A DNA stretch of 64,000 nucleotides from Aequorivita sp. H23M31 (GTDB taxonomy: Bacteria > Bacteroidota > Bacteroidia > Flavobacteriales > Flavobacteriaceae): assembly GCF_004022485.1 (NCBI RefSeq), contig NZ_CP034951.1, positions 992,001 through 1,056,000 on the forward strand, written 5' to 3'. Below, one piece after another: positions 10,031 through 18,469 of this stretch. Each line of letters begins with the position of its first letter. Positions within the stretch are counted from its first letter, which is position 1. The notes beneath the pieces are model-generated. The model saw nothing but the letters and a program-made list of their open reading frames with translations, was not told the DNA's origin and searched no databases. The position numbers and the translations under genes are program-made.

Positions 10031-10093
10031 ATTGAACATTGAGCATTGAACATTGAACATTGAGCATTGAACATTGAGTATTGAACATTGAAC
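10031..10093 (+). repeat. Tandem heptamer repeat (ATTGARC x 9)
   Basis: Nine consecutive 7-base units in perfect register, alternating ATTGAAC, ATTGAGC and one ATTGAGT, preceded by a degraded unit. It lies in the gap before the DUF3817 gene and ends about 50 bases before its ATG. The region from 9887 to 10030 holds further T/G-rich low-complexity sequence and no gene. Confidence 0.9.
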
Positions 10094-10118
10094 TTTCTCC
10101 ATTCCCATTTGCTTAATG

Positions 10119-10126
10119 TATATTTG
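10119..10126 (+). promoter_or_regulatory. Probable -7 promoter element for the DUF3817-mscS pair
   Basis: TATATTTG fits the TAnnTTTG consensus and lies 18 bases before ATG 10145, implying a very short leader. It sits directly after the heptamer repeat tract, so the -33 region would fall at the end of the repeat. Confidence 0.4.
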
Positions 10127-10144
10127 CAAAAATTTTGTTTTAGA

Positions 10145-10426
10145 ATGGAAAAATCAATTAGGGCATTTAGAATGATAAGTATTTTGGAAGCGGTTTCCTT
10201 CCTCGTTCTCTTGGGAATCGCAATGCCGTTAAAATATATTTGGCATATGCCTCAAATGGTCCAAATGGTTGGAATGGCGCATGGAGTGCTTTTCTGCTTA
10301 TATGTTGGTGGAGCATTTTATATGTACAAAAAGCTAAATTGGTCCATAACGGAACTTCTCGTTGTGATACTTTGTTCAGTACTTCCGTTCGGACCCTTCT
10401 ATGCCGACCGTAAGTATTTACCATGA
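10145..10426 (+). CDS. DUF3817 domain integral membrane protein
   Basis: About 93 residues from ATG 10145. The open frame could extend upstream to a TTG inside the heptamer repeat, but DUF3817 homologues begin at the M-E-K-S-I-R-A-F-R position, so ATG 10145 is preferred. Three hydrophobic segments are visible, with typical DUF3817 features: F-R-x-I-S-x-L-E-A-x-S-F-L in helix 1, a central G-x-A-H-G motif, and P-F-G-P-F-Y/F-x-D at the C-terminus. The function of the family is unknown. The stop overlaps the start of the MscS gene by four bases, which implies translational coupling. Confidence 0.85.
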   Translation: MEKSIRAFRMISILEAVSFLVLLGIAMPLKYIWHMPQMVQMVGMAHGVLFCLYVGGAFYMYKKLNWSITELLVVILCSVLPFGPFYADRKYLP

Positions 10427-11685
10427 ATCAAGAAAAGCTTATAGTATATAGTTCCTTTATTCAAAATTTGCTTGTAGACCAAGGGATGCAGGAGGGATGG
10501 GCTATATTTTTAAATGTAATCATCAATTGTATTATTGTCGCCATCGGACTATTGATTATTGGTGGCCTCTTTCGACAGTTGGTAGTAGCCTTGTTCTCAG
10601 CGTTTAGTGGCAAAACAAAAACCTCTTTTGACGATTATCTGGTGCAAAGTAATTTTCCGCGTTTTATTGCGAGATTACTGCCGTTATCAATTTTATGGTT
10701 CCTCATTCCTATATTATTTGCTGAATCTACATTTGTGGCAGAATTGGTTTTTGCGCTACTCAAAGTATATCTAGTAATATTATGGATTCTTATATTCCGA
10801 AGTATACTTCGTTCTATCCATCGTTATCTCGAGGGCAAAGAGCGCTTTGGCGATAAACCAATGGAAAGTTATGTTCAGGTTCTCATGATTTTCGCCTGGG
10901 GAATTGGAATTTTTTGGATTATTCAACTTCTTACAGGATATTCAATTAAGAGTTTGGCCACCTTAGGAGCGGCTTCGGCTGTAATCCTACTTATTTTTAA
11001 GGATACCATTTTAGGCTTTGTTGCCAGTATCCAGGTTTCTGTAAACGATTTAGTACGAATTGGTGACTGGATAACCTTTGAAAAATTTGGAGCCGATGGG
11101 GATGTTGTGGAGATAAACCTAGCTACCGTCCGAGTTCAAAATTGGGATAAAACTTATACTACCATCCCAACATATAGCCTAATTTCAGATTCCTTCAAAA
11201 ACTGGCGCGGAATGAGCGAAAGCGGTGGAAGGAGAATAAAACGTTCAATTTATATAAAACAATCTACTATCAAATTCCTTTCTCCCGAGGATCTGGAACG
11301 TTTCAAAAAAATTGAATTGGTAAAACCTTACATAGAACACCGTCAGCGGGATATTGAAAAATATAACGCTGCAAAAAATGTAAACAAGGAAATCCAGATA
11401 AATGGAAGAAATCAAACCAATCTAGGAGTTTTCAGACATTATATGGATACTTATATAAATGCAAATTCTGCAATTCATAAAGACCTGTCCTTAATGGTCC
11501 GACACCTTGCGCCAACTGACAAGGGAATTCCTTTAGAAATTTATTGTTTTAGTAGAGACCAACGATGGGTGAATTATGAACATATCCAAGCAGATATTTT
11601 TGAACATCTACTTGCTGCTCTACCCTATTTTGATCTTGAAGTATTCGAATCTCCAACAGGGACGGATTTTCAAAAGTTGAATTAA
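10423..11685 (+). CDS. Mechanosensitive ion channel, MscS family (YbdG-like)
   Basis: A 420-residue protein with several N-terminal membrane helices, then the MscS pore and beta-domain region: L-A-T-L-G-A-A-S-A-V-I-L-L-I-F-K-D (pore-lining helix), then V-N-D-L-V-R-I-G-D-W-I and the tyrosine/threonine-rich segment N-W-D-K-T-Y-T-T-I-P. Length and C-terminal extension fit the YbdG/YnaI-like subgroup rather than the 286-residue E. coli MscS. It would open on membrane tension during osmotic downshift. It overlaps the preceding DUF3817 gene by four bases and meets the convergent thioesterase gene with one base between the stops. Confidence 0.9.
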   Translation: MNQEKLIVYSSFIQNLLVDQGMQEGWAIFLNVIINCIIVAIGLLIIGGLFRQLVVALFSAFSGKTKTSFDDYLVQSNFPRFIARLLPLSILWFLIPILFAESTFVAELVFALLKVYLVILWILIFRSILRSIHRYLEGKERFGDKPMESYVQVLMIFAWGIGIFWIIQLLTGYSIKSLATLGAASAVILLIFKDTILGFVASIQVSVNDLVRIGDWITFEKFGADGDVVEINLATVRVQNWDKTYTTIPTYSLISDSFKNWRGMSESGGRRIKRSIYIKQSTIKFLSPEDLERFKKIELVKPYIEHRQRDIEKYNAAKNVNKEIQINGRNQTNLGVFRHYMDTYINANSAIHKDLSLMVRHLAPTDKGIPLEIYCFSRDQRWVNYEHIQADIFEHLLAALPYFDLEVFESPTGTDFQKLN

Positions 11686-11686
11686 A

Positions 11687-12076
11687 TTATTTTGCCAGCC
11701 TGTCCTTGGCGAATTCCTTTGCAGTTTTCCCATGTGCGATAGGCTTGCCATTTTCACCAAGAGCCACCATTATAATTTTAGAGATACTGATAATCACCTC
11801 GTGCGTCATTTTATTGCGGACCTCACAGCAGAGAGTCAGAGATGTATTTCCAAAACCGACAATATCCAACCCAATTTCAATAATATCCCCCTTCTTGGCG
11901 GAACTTCGAAAGTTTATCTCGCTCATAAACTTGGTAACGGTCCTGGGATTTTCCAATTGAATAATAGCATAAAGAGCGGCTTCCTCATCAATCCATTCCA
12001 ATAATCTTCCACCAAAAAGTGTTTCATTGGGATTGAGGTCTTCGGGCTTGACTCATTTTCTTGTGTGAAAATTCAT
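11687..12076 (-). pseudogene. Acyl-CoA thioesterase (hotdog fold) interrupted by an in-frame TGA
   Basis: The frame from ATG 12076 reads MNFHTRK, then TGA at 12055-12053, then V-K-P-E-D-L-N-P-N-E-T-L-F-G-G and the rest of a YciA-type acyl-CoA thioesterase (W-I-D-E-E-A-A, E-I-N-F-R-S-S, ending K-D-R-L). In related flavobacterial proteins, as recalled, the stop position is Trp (TGG), so a single G-to-A change would explain it. The total intact length (about 129 residues) is normal and nothing else is damaged. Translation could restart only at TTG 12001, which would delete the conserved N-terminal helix start. It is either a recent pseudogene or a sequencing error. Confidence 0.8.
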
Positions 12077-12150
12077 TTTAAAATGTTTAGAGGTTAAATA
12101 TAATAGTTGATTTGCAAGCCGGCATAATATGAAGGAAGTTTAAAACAATA

Positions 12151-12413
12151 CTGCCACGAATTCACGAATTATAGTAAAGGAGCAACTGGGGTCTGTCCAG
12201 CTAGCAATTCGGATTTGAAGAATTGTTAGCGTGCGCTTCCACTGCGCTCAGCGTGATAAAGTTGCACCATTATAATGCATCTCTTAAATTTGTTACCAGT
12301 ATCAGTCTGTTCGAAGCCTATCAGGAGTCGAATACCAATGTGCGAATCAAGATTTCTAATTGGCTCCGCTGAATAAGCCAAAAACATCTAAATCATTCGT
12401 GAATTTGTGGCAG
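12151..12413. repeat. 263-base segment bounded by 20-base inverted repeats (possible MITE-like element)
   Basis: CTGCCACGAATTCACGAATT at 12151-12170 is matched 18/20 by the reverse complement of the sequence ending at 12413. Inside are a smaller hairpin (GCTAGCAATTC / GAATTGTTAGC, about 12199-12231) and a phrase ACTGCGCTCAGCGTGA of the kind scattered between genes in this group. There is no coding frame of note and no obvious target duplication. The segment fills the gap (12077-12422) between the broken thioesterase and the aldehyde dehydrogenase. A related half-site occurs at about 60689-60708. Confidence 0.5.
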
Positions 12414-12422
12414 CCTGAATTC

Positions 12423-13784
12423 TTATTTATTAATATAAACCGTCTTCCTATTCACAAATTCACGAATTCCGTGTTCGCTAAGTTCACGACCATACCCGCT
12501 CATCTTTACTCCTCCAAAAGGCAGTCGAGGATCACTTTTAACCAATTCATTTATAAAAACGGCACCCTCATCAAATTGAAAGGCAAGCTTTTCCGCTTCT
12601 TCAATATTTTTGGTAAAAAGCGAAACTCCCAATCCAAATTTTGAATTATTGGAAAGATCAATAGCTTCCTCAACGGTTTTAAAAGTTGTTACTGAAAGTA
12701 CGGGACCAAAAGTTTCTTGGTTGAAAACTGCCATCTTTTCGGTAACCTCTGTTAAAATAGTCGGTTCAAAATAAGCGTATTGTCTTTTTCCTCCCAACAC
12801 CAATTTAGCACCAGCCTCAATGGAATCATTTACTTGTTTTTCTAAATCCTCAGCGAGATCTTCTCTGGCCAAAGTTCCAATAAATGTTTCTTCGTCCATA
12901 GGATTTCCACTTTTGAGTTCTCTCACTTTTTGGACTAATTTCTCGGTAAACTCTTCCGCTAGGGACTCATCAATAATCAATCTTTTTCCCGCGATACAAC
13001 TTTGCCCTGTATTTTGATATCTCGCCATAACACAGGTTTCTATGGTCTTGTCCATATCGCAATCCTTAAATACCACCAAACCGTTGTTTCCACCGAGTTC
13101 CAGAACTGTTTTTTTAATATTTTTCCCCGCAATGGAAGCTACCGAAGCCCCTGCGGGGCCACTTCCCGTCAAGGTTACTGCTTTTACCTTTTCGTTTTCA
13201 ATCACACCTTCTACAGCATCACTGTCTATGAGTAACGTGGTAAAACAATTTTCAGGAAATCCTGCTCTTTTAAAAACCTTTTCGATATTCAACGCGCAAC
13301 CAAAAACATTTGAAGCGTGTTTTAGTATACCAATGTTTCCAGCCATTAGTGCGGGAGCAGCAAATCGGAATACCTGCCAATATGGGTAGTTCCACGGCAT
13401 TACCGCCAGGACCACGCCAAGAGGTTCGTAGCTAACATAACTTTTGTCCGCATCGGTTTTCTTTATCTCATTTTGAAGTTGGGATTGGGCATTTTCCGCA
13501 TAATATTCACATACCCAAGCGCATTTCTCAATTTCGGCAATAGCTTGCGAAATAGGCTTTCCCATTTCCAGTGTCATCATCTCTGCGTATTCCTCCTTGT
13601 TTTCCTTTAATTCCGCAGCAGCCGCCAGCATTAATTTTTTTCGTTCGGTATATGAAGTTTCCCGCCATTGATAAAAGCGTCGATCTGCCTTTTTTATGAT
13701 TTCTTCAACCTCATTCTTAGTGTGATTTTTATAAGTTTTGATTTCTTTCCCAGAATAAGGATTCGTCGATATTGTTGTTGACAT
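12423..13784 (-). CDS. NAD(P)-dependent aldehyde dehydrogenase, succinate-semialdehyde dehydrogenase-like
   Basis: A 453-residue member of the aldehyde dehydrogenase superfamily. The N-terminus has M-P-W-N-Y-P (nucleotide-binding region), followed by L-T-G-S-G-P-A-G, the general-base glutamate in V-L-E-L-G-G-N-N, the catalytic cysteine in N-T-G-Q-S-C-I-A, and E-T-F-G-P-V further on. The short length and the opening S-x-N-P-Y-S-G-K-E match the class annotated as NAD-dependent succinate-semialdehyde dehydrogenase (last step of the GABA shunt). Substrate assignment within this superfamily is uncertain. It appears to be a single gene; the next gene, gcvT, is divergent. Confidence 0.85.
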   Translation of the reverse strand: MSTTISTNPYSGKEIKTYKNHTKNEVEEIIKKADRRFYQWRETSYTERKKLMLAAAAELKENKEEYAEMMTLEMGKPISQAIAEIEKCAWVCEYYAENAQSQLQNEIKKTDADKSYVSYEPLGVVLAVMPWNYPYWQVFRFAAPALMAGNIGILKHASNVFGCALNIEKVFKRAGFPENCFTTLLIDSDAVEGVIENEKVKAVTLTGSGPAGASVASIAGKNIKKTVLELGGNNGLVVFKDCDMDKTIETCVMARYQNTGQSCIAGKRLIIDESLAEEFTEKLVQKVRELKSGNPMDEETFIGTLAREDLAEDLEKQVNDSIEAGAKLVLGGKRQYAYFEPTILTEVTEKMAVFNQETFGPVLSVTTFKTVEEAIDLSNNSKFGLGVSLFTKNIEEAEKLAFQFDEGAVFINELVKSDPRLPFGGVKMSGYGRELSEHGIREFVNRKTVYINK

Positions 13785-14125
13785 AATAATTATTTTTGAA
13801 TTTCAATTTCCTGTTTCAATGTTCAAGAGTTGGAATTAACCTAAGGCAAAATAGCGTAAGATGTAAGACTTTCATTTTGCGGAAAAATACATTCCAATAT
13901 ACCGATTTATCCCACATTTATTTTAAGTCATTTTAATTTGCACAGGTTTATAAAAGTATTGAAAACATTGGGAAAAATATGTCTGCTTAAGACGACTTTA
14001 ACGGCAGCATTGTTTAAAACATTCCTTATAAATGCTCGTTAACTTTACAGGATTATAATACATTTGCGCATACTATAAAAAATTGTTTTTAATAACCAAA
14101 ATATTCCCGATTTGGGAGATTTAAT
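13785..14125. other. Divergent intergenic region between aldehyde dehydrogenase and gcvT
   Basis: 341 bases with no gene. It must hold promoters for both flanking genes. A clear -7 box is seen only on the gcvT side (14059-14066). No riboswitch-like structure was recognised; in particular no glycine-riboswitch core was found before gcvT. Confidence 0.6.
14059..14066 (+). promoter_or_regulatory. Probable -7 promoter element for gcvT
   Basis: TACATTTG, a full match to TAnnTTTG, lies 60 bases before the gcvT ATG. The -33 region is only weakly recognisable. Confidence 0.45.
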
Positions 14126-15208
14126 ATGAAAAATACAGCTCTTACACATATTCACGAACAATTGGGTGCGAAGATGGTTCCTTTTGCAGGTTATAATATG
14201 CCAGTTTCCTATGAAGGGGTAAATGCAGAACACGAAACGGTACGCAAGGGTGTAGGTGTTTTTGACGTTTCGCATATGGGCGAATTTTTAGTGACCGGTC
14301 CAAAAGCGTTGGACTTAATCCAAAAAGTGACCAGTAATGATGCTTCCAAAATTGTAATAGGACAAGCTCAGTACACCTATCTTCCCAATGAAACTGGTGG
14401 AATTGTTGACGATTTAATTGTTTATAAAATTGAGGAAGAACAATATCTTTTGGTTGTGAACGCTTCCAATATTGACAAGGATTGGGAATGGATTTCAAAA
14501 CACAATTTGATGGGCGCGGAGCTAAGAAACATTTCTGATGACTACTCTCTACTCGCCATTCAGGGTCCAAAAGCTATCGAGGCAATGCAACCACTTACTT
14601 CCGTGGATTTGTCTGCGCTTAAATTCTACCATTTTAAAGTAGCTGATTTTGCTGGAATTGAGCACGTGATTATCAGCGCTACAGGATACACGGGAAGTGG
14701 TGGTTTTGAGATTTACTGCAAAAATGACCAAGTAGAACAAGTTTGGAACAAGGTATTTGAAGCAGGAAAAGAATTCGGCATAAAACCAATTGGTCTTGCT
14801 GCCCGTGATACCTTGCGTTTGGAGATGGGGTTCTGCTTGTACGGAAACGATATTGATGAAACTACTTCACCTCTAGAAGCTGGACTGGGATGGATTACAA
14901 AATTCAGTAAAGATTTTGTCAATTCTGAAAATCTGAAAAAGGAAAAAGAAGAAGGAATAAAAAACAAATTGATAGGTTTTGAACTTAAAGATCGCGGCAT
15001 TCCAAGACACGATTATGAAATAATGGATAAGTATGGAAACGTAATTGGAAGAGTTACCAGCGGTACCATGGCGCCATCACTAAACAAAGGAATTGGTATG
15101 GGCTATGTAACTGTTGAAAATAGCGCTCCAGATACCGAAATCTTTATAAGCATACGGAACAAACCCGTTGCAGCTACCATAGTGAAAACCCCATTTTATA
15201 AAGGATAA
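14126..15208 (+). CDS. gcvT: Aminomethyltransferase, glycine cleavage system T protein
   Basis: A 360-residue protein that transfers the methylene group from the lipoyl-bound aminomethyl intermediate of the H protein to tetrahydrofolate, releasing ammonia. Family features: the opening [18 protein letters not shown] (about residues 48-54), L-A-I-Q-G-P-K-A, the substrate-binding G-Y-T-G-S-G-G-F-E, and [14 protein letters not shown]. Other gcv genes are not nearby, as is common in Bacteroidota. Its stop codon shares one base with the start codon of the glutaminase gene, so the two are very likely translated from one message. Confidence 0.96.
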   Translation: MKNTALTHIHEQLGAKMVPFAGYNMPVSYEGVNAEHETVRKGVGVFDVSHMGEFLVTGPKALDLIQKVTSNDASKIVIGQAQYTYLPNETGGIVDDLIVYKIEEEQYLLVVNASNIDKDWEWISKHNLMGAELRNISDDYSLLAIQGPKAIEAMQPLTSVDLSALKFYHFKVADFAGIEHVIISATGYTGSGGFEIYCKNDQVEQVWNKVFEAGKEFGIKPIGLAARDTLRLEMGFCLYGNDIDETTSPLEAGLGWITKFSKDFVNSENLKKEKEEGIKNKLIGFELKDRGIPRHDYEIMDKYGNVIGRVTSGTMAPSLNKGIGMGYVTVENSAPDTEIFISIRNKPVAATIVKTPFYKG

Positions 15209-16122
15209 TGGTGGAGTACCAAGATATTTTAAATGAAATCCACGACACCTTAAGCAAAGTCAAGAATACCGGCGAGGTAGCCAATTATATTCCTGAATTG
15301 GCAAAAGTGGACAAAAATCATCTTGGAATCCATTTGCAGTTGATAACCGGAGAAAACTTTGCTATGGGAGACTCTCAGGAAAAATTTTCCATTCAGAGTA
15401 TTTCCAAAGTTCTTTCATTGGCAAAGGCGTTTCAATTGATTGGGACTTCTTTATGGGGTAGGGTTGACGTCGAGCCTTCGGGAAATCCATTTAACCATCT
15501 TTCCTTATTGGAGCTTGAAAACGGTATTCCACGTAATCCGCTAATCAATGCTGGTGCAATTGTCATTGCCGATGTTTTGCTTTCGAACCTGAAAAACCCA
15601 AAAGAGGACTTCTTAAATTTTGTGCGTGAACTTTCCCATGACGATAGCATCGAATATAATAATGCCATCGCCGAGTCGGAAAGGGTAACTGGCTTTAATA
15701 ATTACGCAGCGGCAAACCTGTTGAAATCGTTCGGTAATCTTCATAATGAAGTAGAAGATGTTTTGGATTTCTATTTTCATCAATGCTCGATAATGATGAA
15801 CTGCCAGCAACTTACAAACGCTTTTTTCGTTTTTGCAAATAAAGGAAAGTGTTTAAAAAACATCCGCCATTTATCGGCGAATAAAGTAAAACGAATAAAT
15901 GCCATTATGCTTACCTGTGGTTTTTATGATGAAGCAGGAGAATTTGCATTTGAAGTTGGTTTGCCAGGAAAAAGTGGCGTTGGCGGCGGTATCGTGGCCC
16001 TTCTTCCCCACTGTTACACCATAGCCACTTGGGCGCCGGCATTGAATCCCCAAGGCAATTCTTATCTGGGGATGAAAGCGCTGGAACATTTTACCACCAA
16101 AACCGATTTGTCTATTTTTTAA
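15208..16122 (+). CDS. glsA: Glutaminase (serine-dependent beta-lactamase fold)
   Basis: A 304-residue protein of normal length for bacterial glutaminase A, which hydrolyses glutamine to glutamate and ammonia. The catalytic S-x-x-K appears in Q-S-I-S-K-V (about residues 64-67), with N-P-L-I-N-A-G-A-I, the conserved Tyr/Asn region N-N-Y-A-A-A-N-L-L, and the final G-K-S-G-V-G-G-G-I loop. It starts on the last base of the gcvT stop and is followed after 16 bases by a reductase-like gene, suggesting a three-gene unit. The pairing with gcvT may reflect nitrogen metabolism, as both release ammonia; that is inference. Confidence 0.95.
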   Translation: MVEYQDILNEIHDTLSKVKNTGEVANYIPELAKVDKNHLGIHLQLITGENFAMGDSQEKFSIQSISKVLSLAKAFQLIGTSLWGRVDVEPSGNPFNHLSLLELENGIPRNPLINAGAIVIADVLLSNLKNPKEDFLNFVRELSHDDSIEYNNAIAESERVTGFNNYAAANLLKSFGNLHNEVEDVLDFYFHQCSIMMNCQQLTNAFFVFANKGKCLKNIRHLSANKVKRINAIMLTCGFYDEAGEFAFEVGLPGKSGVGGGIVALLPHCYTIATWAPALNPQGNSYLGMKALEHFTTKTDLSIF

Positions 16123-16138
16123 GTGAAGAAGGAATTAG

Positions 16139-16996
16139 ATGATTGAAAGACAAAGCAAACAGCGTATTCTGATTTTGGGAGGCAGCGGTTTTATCGGTCA
16201 CGCCCTTTACAAAGAGCTTTTTCCTTATTTTGATGTTCACGGCACCTATTGCAAACAGGAAGGCACCTTTTCAGAAAATAAGGTTTTCCATCATCATTGC
16301 GTGGAAAAGGACTCAATGTTTCTTTTGCTGAACAAGTTGCGGCCCACGGTTATTATTTCGGCCATAAAGGGCGATTATGATCGCCAAATTGAAGCACATT
16401 GCCAAATTGTTGAATATGCATTGTTAAATCAAAAATGCAGGATTCTTTATATTTCTTCTTCAGAAGTATTTGATGCAAAATGGCGACACCCTTCTTATGA
16501 AACTGATGAACCGCTTTCAGAATCGACTTTGGGAAGATTTAAAATTTCTGTAGAAAAATTGTTGCTTGAAAATATTCCTTCGCAAACTACCATTATTCGA
16601 TTGCCTATAGTTTTGGGAATTAATTCTCCTGCCATTTTCCATTTAAGACAATGTATCCGCCATAAAGCCACGTTTGAAGTATTTCCCAATTTGGTAATTA
16701 CCGCAACTACCATAAATAAGGTTTGCCAGCAAATCCATTATATAATCAATCGTTCCGTGCTTGGTATTTATCATTTAACAAGCAATGATATGGTGCACCA
16801 TGAAGACCTTTTTAGAGAAATAACTTCGAAAATTGGAGATAATATACCTATCTTTAAAAGCGTGTTCACAAGCAATGAAGTCAGCTATAGCGCGCTTCTT
16901 CCAAAGAAAAATAAAATGCCGAAAGGAAATCAAATAAGTATTTCGGAAGTAATTGAAGAGAGCAGCCTTAATGAGGAAATAGTTTCGATAAAATAG
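16139..16996 (+). CDS. Sugar-nucleotide reductase/epimerase-like protein (RmlD-like extended SDR)
   Basis: A 285-residue protein with an N-terminal Rossmann motif G-G-S-G-F-I-G (about residues 13-19) and a later S-S-S-E-V-F-D segment, as in RmlD-type dTDP-4-dehydrorhamnose reductases. The expected catalytic Y-x-x-x-K reads L-G-R-F-K in T-L-G-R-F-K-I-S-V-E-K, so the active-site tyrosine is replaced while the lysine is kept. A rhamnose role should therefore not be assumed. No other rhamnose genes are nearby. It follows the glutaminase gene by 16 bases on the same strand. The fold is confident, the reaction unknown. Confidence 0.75.
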   Translation: MIERQSKQRILILGGSGFIGHALYKELFPYFDVHGTYCKQEGTFSENKVFHHHCVEKDSMFLLLNKLRPTVIISAIKGDYDRQIEAHCQIVEYALLNQKCRILYISSSEVFDAKWRHPSYETDEPLSESTLGRFKISVEKLLLENIPSQTTIIRLPIVLGINSPAIFHLRQCIRHKATFEVFPNLVITATTINKVCQQIHYIINRSVLGIYHLTSNDMVHHEDLFREITSKIGDNIPIFKSVFTSNEVSYSALLPKKNKMPKGNQISISEVIEESSLNEEIVSIK

Positions 16997-17046
16997 AAGC
17001 TGCAATAAAATTGAATTAGAGTTATAAACAATTAAAAAACATAATC

Positions 17047-17328
17047 ATGAAAGCACTATCAAATAAAGAAATAGAAGACCGATTAAAAGATTTAGAAGGA
17101 TGGGATTTCGAAATGGATGCAATCCATACAGTTTTTGAATTTGAAGATTTTAAAGAAGCTTTTTCTGCTATGACACGCATTGCTTTTGAAGCGGAAAAAT
17201 TGAATCATCATCCAGAATGGACCAACGTTTACAATACCTTGGAGATTTTCCTCTCTACGCACGAAGCCGATGGTGTTACCGAAAAGGATTTTGAACTGGC
17301 AAAGATTATTGACGATTTGATTGGGTGA
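17047..17328 (+). CDS. phhB: 4a-hydroxytetrahydrobiopterin dehydratase
   Basis: A 93-residue protein of usual family length. It contains the active-site signature L-N-H-H-P-E-W (His-His pair) and the closing T-E-K-D-F-E-L-A-K-I-I-D. The enzyme dehydrates the 4a-carbinolamine that forms when aromatic amino acid hydroxylases oxidise tetrahydrobiopterin, so the pterin can be recycled. No phenylalanine hydroxylase gene lies in this window. It starts 50 bases after the preceding gene and may be part of the gcvT run, though a separate promoter cannot be excluded. Confidence 0.93.
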   Translation: MKALSNKEIEDRLKDLEGWDFEMDAIHTVFEFEDFKEAFSAMTRIAFEAEKLNHHPEWTNVYNTLEIFLSTHEADGVTEKDFELAKIIDDLIG

Positions 17329-17434
17329 TTTTCAGTGGTCAGGGATCAGTTATCAAATTTACAAAAGGAAATTTAAGTCAACCTCAAACCTGAAACTTGG
17401 AACAAAAAACCAGAAACGCCTTTTTAGAATTTTT

Positions 17435-17442
17435 TACCTTTG
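17435..17442 (+). promoter_or_regulatory. Probable -7 promoter element for the YebC gene
   Basis: TACCTTTG matches TAnnTTTG and lies 53 bases before the ATG at 17495. The 166-base gap before the gene otherwise contains low-complexity sequence. Confidence 0.45.
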
Positions 17443-17494
17443 CCTACTTTTCAAGAATAAACGATTAACAATAGATAATTAAGAATAATAATAT

Positions 17495-18220
17495 ATGGGA
17501 AGAGCTTTTGAATTTAGGAAAGCAAGAAAAATGAAGCGGTGGTCCGCTATGTCCAAAGCCTTTACAAGAATTGGAAAGGACATTGTGATGGCAGTTAAAG
17601 AAGGTGGTCCAGATCCGGATGCCAATTCGAGATTGAGGGCCATAATCCAGAATGCCAAGTCGGTGAATATGCCGAAAGAAAATGTTGAAAGGGCGATAAA
17701 ACGGGCCAGCGACAAGAGTCTCGGAGATTATAAAGAAGTTCTTTTTGAAGGTTACGCCCCTCACGGGATTGCCATTTTGATAGAAACCGCTACGGATAAT
17801 AATACGCGAACAGTGGCCAACATCCGAATGCATTTCAACAAATGTGACGGAAACTTAGGAACCTCTGGATCAGTATCTTTTATGTTTGACCATACTTGCA
17901 ATTTCAGAATTAGCCCAGAAGGTTTGGATATAGAAGAGCTTGAGCTGGAATTGATTGACCACGGATTGGATGAGATATTTGAGGACGAGGACGGGATTAT
18001 AATATATGCCCCCTTTGAAAGCTTTGGCGATATTCAGTCATTTTTAGAAGAAAAAAATATTGAAATCCTTTCTTCAGGTTTTGACCGAATCCCTCAAGTT
18101 ACCAAAAAGCTAAGTCCCGAAGAGACTGCGGATGTTGAAAAACTCCTCGAAAGAATAGAGGAAGATGATGACGTACAGAATGTGTACCACACAATGGAAG
18201 AATCTTCGGAGGAAGAATAA
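17495..18220 (+). CDS. yebC: YebC/PmpR family protein (TACO1-like)
   Basis: A 241-residue member of a near-universal bacterial family. It opens M-G-R-A-F-E-F-R-K-A-R-K-M-K-R-W and carries D-P-D-A-N-S-R-L-R, N-M-P-K-E-N-V-E-R-A-I-K-R-A and E-G-Y-A-P-H-G. Members have been described as DNA-binding regulators (PmpR) and, more recently, as ribosome-associated factors aiding translation of proline-rich stretches, related to mitochondrial TACO1. The C-terminus is strongly acidic. It has its own -7 box and a strong terminator right after it, so it is probably monocistronic. Confidence 0.95.
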   Translation: MGRAFEFRKARKMKRWSAMSKAFTRIGKDIVMAVKEGGPDPDANSRLRAIIQNAKSVNMPKENVERAIKRASDKSLGDYKEVLFEGYAPHGIAILIETATDNNTRTVANIRMHFNKCDGNLGTSGSVSFMFDHTCNFRISPEGLDIEELELELIDHGLDEIFEDEDGIIIYAPFESFGDIQSFLEEKNIEILSSGFDRIPQVTKKLSPEETADVEKLLERIEEDDDVQNVYHTMEESSEEE

Positions 18221-18243
18221 AAACTCTTGTATAAAATAAATAT

Positions 18244-18280
18244 AGCCGTTTCAAATTAACATTTTGAGGCGGCTTTTTTT
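18244..18280 (+). terminator. Intrinsic terminator after YebC
   Basis: A 12-base stem (AGCCGTTTCAAA with TTTGAGGCGGCT, two mismatched pairs) and a 7-base loop is followed by a run of seven Ts. It starts 23 bases after the yebC stop. Confidence 0.85.
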
Positions 18281-18469
18281 ATATGATAAGTGCGGGATTA
18301 TAAAGAATTCAGGTTTAATATCAACACGATCCATTTCTTTAAAATTCTTCATACATCATACAATTTTTGGCGCCCGAAAATTAAATAATTACATTTATTT
18401 TGAAACTCCATTCATTCTCAATTTTTTGATTTAGTTTTATTCGCTTCTAACTAACATCAAAAAGCATTT

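Noticed and set aside
11687-12076. Reassignment of TGA to tryptophan as an explanation for the interrupted thioesterase.
   Set aside because: Several intact genes in the window end in TGA, for example phhB and ppk1, so TGA works as a stop codon here.
14126-17328. The idea that gcvT, glutaminase, the reductase-like protein and the pterin dehydratase form an undescribed pathway.
   Set aside because: The first three are closely spaced, but each enzyme has an ordinary housekeeping role and the reactions do not connect. Shared transcription is enough to explain the arrangement.
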